Below, piece by piece: positions 56,274-62,716 of a stretch of 64,000 bases of DNA (position 1 is its first letter; each line of letters starts with the position of its first letter). The stretch lies in contig CAVVWM010000003.1 of the NCBI GenBank assembly GCA_963751955.1, positions 248,001 to 312,000 on the forward strand, given 5' to 3'. The DNA is from JABDIY01 sp963751955 (lineage in GTDB: Bacteria > Actinomycetota > Acidimicrobiia > Acidimicrobiales > SZUA-35). The notes below the pieces were generated by a model, which was given only the letters and a program-made list of their open reading frames with translations, made no database searches and was not told the DNA's origin. The translations under genes were made by a program, and so were the position numbers.

Positions 56274-56733
56274 GAGTGAGAACATGACCCCCGAGGCCTG
56301 AAGGCGAGTGGAGGCCAACAAGCAACCTGCCAAAGCGACCCGGAAGGTCGAAGGGTCATGAAACGAGCGCCAGCGAGTGAGAACATGACCCCCGAGGCCT
56401 GAAGGCGAGTGGAGGCCAAACAAGCAACCTGCCAAAGCGACCCGGAAGGTCGAAGGGTCATGAAACGAGCGCCAGCGAGTGAGAACATGACCCCCGAGGC
56501 CTGAAGGCGAGTGGAGGCCAAACAAGCAACCTGCCAAAGCGACCCGGAAGGTCGAAGGGTCATGAAACGAGCGCCAGCGAGTGAGAACATGACCCCCGAG
56601 GCCTGAAGGCGAGTGGAGGCCAACAAGCAACCTGCCAAAGCGACCCGGAAGGTCGAAGGGTCATGAAACGAGCGCCAGCGAGTGAGAACATGACCCCCGA
56701 GGCCTGAAGGCGAGTGGAGGCCAAACAAGCAAC
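56274..56733. repeat. Tandem repeat array, 101/102-bp units, about 4.5 copies
   Basis: The word AACATGACC recurs at 56281, 56382, 56484, 56586 and 56687 (spacings 101, 102, 102, 101). Copies are nearly identical, differing mainly by CCAACAAG versus CCAAACAAG. Each unit includes GAGCGCCAGCGAGTGAGAACATGACCCCCGAGG-type sequence split across the junction, and CCGAGGCCTGAAGGCGAGTGG. The array fills the convergent gap between the basic-protein and GNAT genes. There are no spacers, so it is not CRISPR, and the 101/102 alternation breaks any reading frame. The remaining bases (56215-56273 and 56734-56788) show no gene. Confidence 0.95.
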
Positions 56734-56788
56734 AGGCGAGGCAAGAGGCCCCCAGAGGGAATCCGTTCCGGCCCCCGGAGGGAATCAC

Positions 56789-57262
56789 TTAGAGCTTGCG
56801 GTGGGCTGTGAGGAGACGGGCTTTCAGTCCGAAGCTCTCGAAGAAGTTCTTCGTTGCGCGGTCCCCCGGTAATGCCCAGGCGTCCACGCCAACACAACCA
56901 CGATCCTTCAGGTCGGCCACGATCAGATCCATCATGGCTTCGCCGATGCCAACACTCCGCGCATCGGGGTGGACTGCGAAATCGTGAAGTCGCCCAAGGG
57001 TGCCGCCACCGTCGAGCTGTTCGATCGTCCACACCGCATAGCCAAAGACAACACCGTCGAACTCCCCCACGGCGCAGCCGGCGGTGTCTGGTGCCGATAG
57101 TGCACGACGGGCACGACCCCTCGGCGTATCAAACCCAATCTCCAACGCGGTGAAGATCGGCCCACCCCGGGCCTGGGGCAACGGCTCGAGTACAGCGCCA
57201 CCAATGGCGGCGATTTCATCGAGGTCATCGGTCGCGGCGAGTCGTGCCGACTCGTATGCCAT
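56789..57262 (-). CDS. GNAT-family N-acetyltransferase
   Basis: This 157-residue protein has motif A, the acetyl-CoA pyrophosphate loop, in 'DFAVHPDARSVGIGEAMMDL' (R/Q-x-x-G-x-G/A variant RSVGIGEA), followed by 'LKDRGCVGVDAWALPGDRAT' and 'KNFFESFGLKARLLTAHRKL', the typical beta-6/alpha-4 end. The N-terminal 'ARLAATDDLDEIAAIGGAVL' is usual. The target is unknown. Its ATG directly follows the TAG of the upstream gene (TAGATG), so the three genes from 58290 down to 56789 form one operon. It is convergent with the basic-protein gene, with the 101/102-bp repeat array between them. Confidence 0.82.
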   Translation of the reverse strand: MAYESARLAATDDLDEIAAIGGAVLEPLPQARGGPIFTALEIGFDTPRGRARRALSAPDTAGCAVGEFDGVVFGYAVWTIEQLDGGGTLGRLHDFAVHPDARSVGIGEAMMDLIVADLKDRGCVGVDAWALPGDRATKNFFESFGLKARLLTAHRKL

Positions 57263-57799
57263 CTAGGATCCCAGACGGTCAAGCTTGGCCAAGACCGTCT
57301 TCCGGTTCCGATTCGACGCTTCGTAGGTTCGCAGGCGATCACGTTGGGCCGACGTGAGGTCATCGAGCAGCGCTACGATTTCGCGGGCGGTAAGATCATC
57401 GTATCCAGCGATCGGGAGACGGGGCACGGGGGTCACCGTCTGCGAGGTGCTCAGCGGCTTGGTCCTGCCCGACTTTTTAGCGGGTGCTGGTTTTACCTCG
57501 ACGACGTCGATGGGTGGTGTTTCATCTTCGGGAGGAGCCAAACCGACCGCCTGGCCGAATTCGGTAATTCCTCGAGCCGCAACAGTGGCCAAGGTCGTTA
57601 GTGCGTCGGCCGTGGCACGCTCGGCTCCGGCGCCACCTTTGGATGCGGCCATCCGACCGAAGAACATACCCAGTTGCACCTGGGAGCGACCCTTCCTCAC
57701 TAGTTGGGGCAGCAGCTTTCGGTACTCGTAGACGAAACCGATCGGCGCATACAACATGACATCGAAGAGATCGAGATCGTCTTTTTTCTTGGATGCCAT
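57263..57799 (-). CDS. Conserved-looking protein, unknown function
   Basis: The 178-residue protein begins 'ASKKKDDLDLFDVMLYAPIG' and 'FVYEYRKLLPQLVRKGRSQV' (a helix that may associate with membrane), a Pro-rich middle ('PPEDETPPIDVVEVKPAPAK') and a C-terminal 'YDDLTAREIVALLDDLTSAQ' with 'RDRLRTYEASNRNRKTVLAK'. The last block resembles the C-terminal helix-turn-helix of mycobacterial lipid-droplet-associated proteins ('Y..L...el...l..L...ql..l..yE...r.R...l..l'), so a membrane or lipid-body surface role is possible but unproven. It is in an operon with the DUF4193 gene (17 bp upstream) and the GNAT gene (directly adjacent). Confidence 0.6.
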   Translation of the reverse strand: MASKKKDDLDLFDVMLYAPIGFVYEYRKLLPQLVRKGRSQVQLGMFFGRMAASKGGAGAERATADALTTLATVAARGITEFGQAVGLAPPEDETPPIDVVEVKPAPAKKSGRTKPLSTSQTVTPVPRLPIAGYDDLTAREIVALLDDLTSAQRDRLRTYEASNRNRKTVLAKLDRLGS

Positions 57800-57816
57800 G
57801 ATTGTTTACTACTCCC

Positions 57817-58290
57817 TCAGGAGAAGATCTGAGAAATCGAGGGACAGTCAGGATCGCCAACTGGGCAACGGGGATTCTTCTGAGAACCGAATTGGCTGCG
57901 ATTCACCATCAGGAAGCAGCTTTGACACACGAACTCACGGTCTCGTTGTGCATTTACTTTCGGTGCGTCGTCGTCTTCTTCTTCTTCGTCATCGTCGTCG
58001 GTGGCCATTCGATCCTGGAGGATGTCGCTCAGATCGGCTTCGATATCATCGGGGTCCAGCTCGTCGTCTTCATCTTCATCGTCGCGGGCTACTTTGCGGG
58101 CGCGAGGGGCTGGGGCTTCCTCGGCCTCCACCTCATCGTCGTCGTCGTCGTCACTGACATCATCGGCTTCGAAGTCCTCGTCGGGTAGGTCGTCTTCCAA
58201 TTCGTCGGCGAGGTCCTCGTCGAGTTCATCCGCATCGACATCTGGATCGACAGCCTCCTCAACTGCTTCGTCTTCGAAATCTTCAGCCAT
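57817..58290 (-). CDS. DUF4193-type acidic protein with C-terminal Cys motif
   Basis: The 157-residue protein is extremely acidic over residues 1-115 (long Asp/Glu runs, one basic patch 'PRARKVARD'). The C-terminus 'REFVCQSCFLMVNRSQFGSQ' with 'CPVGDPDC' matches the DUF4193 signature of actinobacteria ('FvCrsCFlv..rsql'), a probable zinc site of four Cys/Asp ligands. In other actinobacteria DUF4193 proteins lie near RNA polymerase-associated or cell-division genes; their role is unknown to me. Here it heads a three-gene operon. The start is the ATG at 58290. Codon usage is repetitive GA(C/T)/GAG, as expected for the acidic tract. Confidence 0.8.
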   Translation of the reverse strand: MAEDFEDEAVEEAVDPDVDADELDEDLADELEDDLPDEDFEADDVSDDDDDDEVEAEEAPAPRARKVARDDEDEDDELDPDDIEADLSDILQDRMATDDDDEEEEDDDAPKVNAQRDREFVCQSCFLMVNRSQFGSQKNPRCPVGDPDCPSISQIFS

Positions 58291-58327
58291 CTAAAACCTT
58301 CTATTGAACGCAATCGCGGTGGATCGG

Positions 58328-58347
58328 GCGGACTCTACAGAGTCCGC
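58328..58347. terminator. Inverted repeat downstream of the transglycosylase gene
   Basis: GCGGACTCT and AGAGTCCGC form a 9-bp perfect inverted repeat with an AC centre, in the 126-bp gap between the transglycosylase stop and the DUF4193 start. It has no T-tract. It could be a terminator for the upstream gene or an operator for the DUF4193 operon. Confidence 0.35.
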
Positions 58348-58416
58348 TGCCAACTCCCACCTTGTCGAGGGTCGCACCCGCGCATTCTTCAAATACGTGC
58401 ACGAAACAAGAACGGC

Positions 58417-59325
58417 CTACTTGGCCACAAACATGGTCCGGTGGGCTGTCACACTCGCCACATAAGAGTGGGTGCTCGAGTACCAGCCGTTCGCCCGTAC
58501 CGACCCCTGTCCCTGGTAGTAGGCGGCGATAGCATCGTCCTCGTTTTCCATTTCCCTCAAGAGCCACCCTAGGTACGCCGCACTCATACGGATGTTGTCC
58601 TCAGGCTCGATTCGGCTGAGCGAAGGATCGCCGATGATGCTGTTGGCGATCCACTCGCCTGTGGCGGGCATGATCTGACCGATTCCAAAGGCTCCCGCGC
58701 TGGAAATCTGATCGTTGCGCCACCCCGATTCCTGCCAGGCGACTCCCATCATCAGATCTGTGGGAACGCCGTAGTGGATGCTCCACTTCTCCAGACTCGG
58801 AAGGATGGCCAACCGGACGGGATCGTTGAGGATCCTCGACGGGAGCTCTGGGTAGTTCGATGCCGCGCCCGGAACCTTCAATGTCTGACCGATTCGAATT
58901 CGGTACGGGCTGCTGAGACTATTCAGCCGAGCTACCTCACGCCAGCTCACACCCAGCTTTGCGCCAATTCGGCTCAACGAGTCCCCAGCGATCACCTTGT
59001 AGCTTCCAGTGCCACCGCTGAAGTTGGCCGGATCCACAGGTTTGGGGCGCTCTGTGGGGGTGGGGTTGGCAGCAGGTGTGCTCGATTGACTGCCGCTGTG
59101 AGGAATCCGAAGAACTTGACCAACTCGGATCCTGTTCGGGTCGGAGATGCCGTTCTCGGCGACGAGCTGACTGACCGTCACATCGTATTTGGCTGCGATG
59201 TGCCCCAAAGTGTCACCGGAACCAACCGTGTAGGACTCATGAGCTGATGCGGGCGATGCCAACAACAGCACGGCAGCGCCTGCGAGCGCGGGGACAGCAA
59301 GAGTTCGATAGATCTTGGAGTGCAT
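58417..59325 (-). CDS. Secreted lytic transglycosylase with two LysM domains
   Basis: The protein has 302 residues. The signal peptide is 'IYRTLAVPALAGAAVLLLAS' and ends 'PASAHE'. LysM 1 is about 32-76 ('YTVGSGDTLGHIAAKYDVTV'); LysM 2 is about 108-150 ('YKVIAGDSLSRIGAKLGVSW'), and a Pro/Thr linker joins them. The SLT domain follows: 'LMMGVAWQESGWRNDQISSA' with the catalytic Glu, then 'GAFGIGQIMPATGEWIAN' and 'AAYLGWLLREMENEDDAIAA', and 'YYQGQGSVRANG'. It cleaves glycan strands of peptidoglycan. Its upstream region is occupied by the 156-bp tandem array, 72 bp from the ATG. Confidence 0.9.
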   Translation of the reverse strand: MHSKIYRTLAVPALAGAAVLLLASPASAHESYTVGSGDTLGHIAAKYDVTVSQLVAENGISDPNRIRVGQVLRIPHSGSQSSTPAANPTPTERPKPVDPANFSGGTGSYKVIAGDSLSRIGAKLGVSWREVARLNSLSSPYRIRIGQTLKVPGAASNYPELPSRILNDPVRLAILPSLEKWSIHYGVPTDLMMGVAWQESGWRNDQISSAGAFGIGQIMPATGEWIANSIIGDPSLSRIEPEDNIRMSAAYLGWLLREMENEDDAIAAYYQGQGSVRANGWYSSTHSYVASVTAHRTMFVAK

Positions 59326-59396
59326 CTAGGCCTATCGGCCCATACCGCCGTCGCTAAAGCGGTTCGAACAACCGCCCTACGGTCCAGTGATGGATC

Positions 59397-60424
59397 CGAC
59401 CCGGAGGGCCGGTTCGTCAAGCAAGGCGCGCCAGCGCCGAGTGAGAAGACGAACAGGAAGGCCCAAAGGCGAACGAAAGGCCCCCCAAGGTCAATACGGG
59501 CCAGCTGAATGCGGGCCCAGCGAGGAACGAGCGCTCCCGCCCGTCTCCCGGGCGACCCGGAGGGCCGGTTCGTCAAGCAAGGGCGCGCCAGCGCCGAGTG
59601 AGAAGACGAACAGGAAGGCCCAAAGGCGAACGAAAGGCCCCCCAAGGTCAATACGGGCCAGCTGAATGCGGGCCCAGCGAGGAACGAGCGCTCCCGCCCG
59701 TCTCCCGGGCGACCCGGAGGGCCGGTTCGTCAAGCAAGGCGCGCCAGCGCCGAGTGAGAAGACGAACAGGAAGGCCCAAAGGCGAACGAAAGGCCCCCCA
59801 AGGTCAATACGGGCCAGCTGAATGCGGGCCCAGCGAGGAACGAGCGCTCCCGCCCGTCTCCCGGGCGACCCGGAGGGCCGGTTCGTCAAGCAAGGCGCGC
59901 CAGCGCCGAGTGAGAAGACGAACAGGAAGGCCCAAAGGCGAACGAAAAGGCCCCCAAGGTCAATACGGGCCAGCTGAATGCGGGCCCAGCGAGGAACGAG
60001 CGCTCCCGCCCGTCTCCCGGGCGACCCGGAGGGCCGGTTCGTCAAGCAAGGCGCGCCAGCGCCGAGTGAGAAGACGAACAGGAAGGCCCAAAGGCGAACG
60101 AAAAGGCCCCCAAGGTCAATACGGGCCAGCTGAATGCGGGCCCAGCGAGGAACGAGCGCTCCCGCCCGTCTCCCGGGCGACCCGGAGGGCCGGTTCGTCA
60201 AGCAAGGCGCGCCAGCGCCGAGTGAGAAGACGAACAGGAAGGCCCAAAGGCGAACGAAAGGCCCCCCAAGGTCAATACGGGCCAGCTGAATGCGGGCCCA
60301 GCGAGGAACGAGCGCTCCCGCCCGTCTCCCGGGCGACCCGGAGGGCCGGTTCGTCAAGCAAGGCGCGCCAGCGCCGAGTGAGAAGACGAACAGGAAGGCC
60401 CAAAGGCGAGCGAAAGGGCCCCCG
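59397..60424. repeat. Tandem repeat array, 156-bp units, about 6.6 copies
   Basis: The word CCGGAGGGCC recurs at 59401, 59557, 59714, 59870, 60026, 60182 and 60338, spacing 156 except one 157 (an extra G in CAAGGGCGCGCC near 59580). Units are nearly identical, with a minor variant GAAAGGCCCCCC/GAAAAGGCCCCC. Each contains GCGCGCCAGCGCCGAGTGAGAAG, related to the core of the array at 56.3 kb. 156 is 52 codons, so frames remain open on both strands and produce spurious 280-residue repeat proteins. It separates the ThyX gene end from the transglycosylase start. No spacers, so not CRISPR. Confidence 0.95.
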
Positions 60425-60433
60425 GAGGGACAA

Positions 60434-62059
60434 CTAGAGACTGGCGCGTTTGGCTTCGGCCCGTCGTTCGGCTTCCAGCCGCTCGAGGTCGGCCTCAGAG
60501 CTGTGGTTCACGAAGCTCATCATTGCCGCAATGGCTTTGTGGCCGGCGCGTTCGGCGATTGCGGTATGCATTTGCTGAGCGACCGCGCGATAAGCGGGAT
60601 GGCCCTGGGGGGTGGACCGCAATTCCAGCATGTGCATCGCCGACCGGGCATTCAGATTCATCATGAAGCGCACGCGGTAGGCGAGCGATACCGCATACGA
60701 GGCTGACGCCCCAAAGGGCTCGAGCGCCCCGAACAAGGCTGCTGAGCGGTGCATCGCTGCGTCGAAGTCATCGGTCAGACCGATCTCGTCGATTAGCTCC
60801 GGGCGGGTGAAGCCATGGCTCGGATTGAGTTGCTGCCATTCGACAGTCAAAAGGCGGTGCCGTTGCAGATCACGGAAGGCCCCGTAATCGGCCAGAATGT
60901 CAAATCTGTACGCCGGTCGCTCCAAGGCGCGGCCGGGTCGGTGTCGTCGATTCTGCCTATCGCCGGCGTACGCGCTCATCACTCGCATGCGGTCTTCAAC
61001 GCTCATGGCGTGCACCTGCTCGGCGAGAGCCGCTTCGGAGAGCCGGGAGTGGGGATACAACATCGCAACAACTAGCTTCACTTCGGCTTCGGGGTCGAAA
61101 TCCACCAGGTCTACTCGAGCTCCCTGGTCCACAGGTGCGGATTCAAGCAACTCCGAAGCAAGCTCAGACATATGCATGTTGATGTCGCTGAGGTACTCGC
61201 TGTGGGCTTCACCCCTCTCGGGGATGTCGACCCGTCGCACGAAGGACGGGATGACCTTTCGCAGCTCGGTCAGCATCAGATCGGCGTAGGCGTTGGCCTC
61301 GGGAAGCGGATTTGCTCGCATGCGCATGAGCATCTGCTCGTACGCCTGGCCACTGGCGTAGATACCTACATTGCTCTGGGCTGCTGCGGGGAGGATCCCA
61401 CGCACGGCATCGAGCGCCTTGGCTTTGACGGCTTGCCGGTAGATGAAGTCGCTGTCACCAGGAGCCTTGGGGATCATCTCCTTGATGTGGTCCTCCACCT
61501 TGGGTGCCATCTGGGCGTACGTATCGAACAAGCGGTCCATGTCGCCCACGTATCGGGTGCCATAGGTTGACGCAAGGATTTCTGGGTCCCGGTAGTAACG
61601 GTACCGACCGCCGTACCGGGAGTCGTAGGGGATGTAACGAGTCGACTGCTCGAGATAGGAAGCCAGGCGACCCCACTCCAGAACCTTGGTGAGCAGGTTC
61701 GACGCCTGTTCACAGGCCAGGTGGACGCCACCCAGCTGGGCTACCGAGTCGTCGCCGTACTCGACGAAGATTCGTTCATAGAGGCTTTCCGCTCGTTCGA
61801 GTCCGATGGTGGCGTCGATCGTGGCGTCACCTTCGATGTCGAGTTCGTTCACGAACTCGTCGAGGAAAAGGCGGCGGAGGCTCTTGGCCGATCGCGAATA
61901 CCTGGCAAACAGTGCCCCTTTAACGACTTCGGGCAAGTTGACGAGAGCAAATACCGGTCCGTCGAGGTTCGTAAAATACCGGCGAAGAACGTCAGCCTCA
62001 GCCGACGTGAACTCCTCTGCGACATAGGCTCCCACGGGGGCCAAGGGTATTGCGGCCAC
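60434..62059 (-). CDS. Double-length ThyX-like FAD-dependent thymidylate synthase
   Basis: The protein has 541 residues, about twice a normal ThyX (220-250), with two ThyX-like halves. First half (about 10-270): 'GDDSVAQLGGVHLACEQASN' and 'EWGRLASYLEQSTRYI' at 128-143, where the canonical motif RHRxxSxxxxS has lost its RH but keeps S and STR. Second half (about 320-541): 'FRDLQRHRLLTVEWQQL' with intact RHR at 400-402 but no following Ser-Arg, plus 'NLNARSAMHMLELRSTPQGH', the C-terminal dUMP/FAD region. The halves thus keep complementary parts of the motif. It would methylate dUMP using methylene-THF, FAD and NADPH. Activity as a pseudo-dimer is inferred. The start fits the neighbour spacing. 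Confidence 0.8.
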   Translation of the reverse strand: MAAIPLAPVGAYVAEEFTSAEADVLRRYFTNLDGPVFALVNLPEVVKGALFARYSRSAKSLRRLFLDEFVNELDIEGDATIDATIGLERAESLYERIFVEYGDDSVAQLGGVHLACEQASNLLTKVLEWGRLASYLEQSTRYIPYDSRYGGRYRYYRDPEILASTYGTRYVGDMDRLFDTYAQMAPKVEDHIKEMIPKAPGDSDFIYRQAVKAKALDAVRGILPAAAQSNVGIYASGQAYEQMLMRMRANPLPEANAYADLMLTELRKVIPSFVRRVDIPERGEAHSEYLSDINMHMSELASELLESAPVDQGARVDLVDFDPEAEVKLVVAMLYPHSRLSEAALAEQVHAMSVEDRMRVMSAYAGDRQNRRHRPGRALERPAYRFDILADYGAFRDLQRHRLLTVEWQQLNPSHGFTRPELIDEIGLTDDFDAAMHRSAALFGALEPFGASASYAVSLAYRVRFMMNLNARSAMHMLELRSTPQGHPAYRAVAQQMHTAIAERAGHKAIAAMMSFVNHSSEADLERLEAERRAEAKRASL

Positions 62060-62128
62060 ACGCCCCGGCCGCGGATCGCGGCTTTGTTATTCCCCGCGGG
62101 CTGGGTTTGATGAACTCGTGTTGGGGGC

Positions 62129-62716
62129 TCAAACAACAATGAGGCCGGCGTCAGGGCGGACGTTGACCACGATCTGTATCGCGCTCTCGGTTCGCCGTCC
62201 ATCCACTCTGACCAGTGTCGGCTTTTCGAACCGGAACGCCATCGAGGATTTCCGCGTCGTGGTGAGTGCGGGGTGTGGCACATGGGTTCCTGTCGCAGCA
62301 CGATGCCTGGCGATCCACCGTTGCTGCCAAGGCAGTGCCCCGATCGTGACGTCAACCAACCCATCGTTGGGATGGGACCGCGGCCCGAGGTACATGCCAT
62401 CGACCCAGGCGGCATTCATGGCGGCTAGGAACTGGCCTGCCCACAGCGGACGCCTGACCACGATGTGAGCGGCAGCAACAAAGGCATGTTCACCATCGAT
62501 TTCAACATCAAGCACGTCGATCGGGTAGGCCAGGGGGCTCACCCCGGGCGGCGCCCCGCCACCGAGCGTCAACAGCAGATCTCCCCCGGTCACCGTGCAG
62601 GGAGCGGCACCGTTTGCCTCGATGTGGTCGGCTACGGCGGCGTCGGTTGCCAAAGATGGCCAGCCCGGATCGATATCGGATTCGGAGCCATACGCACCTC
62701 CCTTCTTAATCACCAT
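62129..62716 (-). CDS. Diacylglycerol-kinase-like (YegS C-terminal type) protein
   Basis: The protein has 195 residues. 'FVAAAHIVVRRPLWAGQFLA' and 'GPRSHPNDGLVDVTIGALPW' match the C-terminal beta-sandwich of YegS/diacylglycerol kinases ('..hp.dG.ldv.....'), and 'SSMAFRFEKPTLVRVDGRRT' corresponds to the 'v.vDGE' strand. The N-terminal catalytic nucleotide-binding half (GGDGT motif) is absent; 'TGGDLLLTLGGGAPPG' is only vaguely similar. It may be a stand-alone C-terminal-domain protein, with no kinase activity predicted. Its ATG overlaps the helicase stop as TGATG if the helicase frame is corrected, implying cotranscription and translational coupling. Confidence 0.5.
   Translation of the reverse strand: MVIKKGGAYGSESDIDPGWPSLATDAAVADHIEANGAAPCTVTGGDLLLTLGGGAPPGVSPLAYPIDVLDVEIDGEHAFVAAAHIVVRRPLWAGQFLAAMNAAWVDGMYLGPRSHPNDGLVDVTIGALPWQQRWIARHRAATGTHVPHPALTTTRKSSMAFRFEKPTLVRVDGRRTESAIQIVVNVRPDAGLIVV

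Noticed and set aside
56006..56788. Minus-strand ORFs with repeated 'GLHSPSGLGGHVLTRWRS'
   Set aside because: Translation of the 101/102-bp DNA repeat; copies fall in different frames, so it is not a protein repeat.
56274..60424. Possible CRISPR arrays
   Set aside because: Units are contiguous and uniform with no variable spacers, and no cas genes are nearby.
59491..60437. Long repetitive ORFs on both strands over the 156-bp array (279 and 288 residues)
   Set aside because: They exist only because the repeat period is a multiple of three; both strands are equally open, no start signal or family resemblance is seen, and the 157-bp unit breaks the frame.
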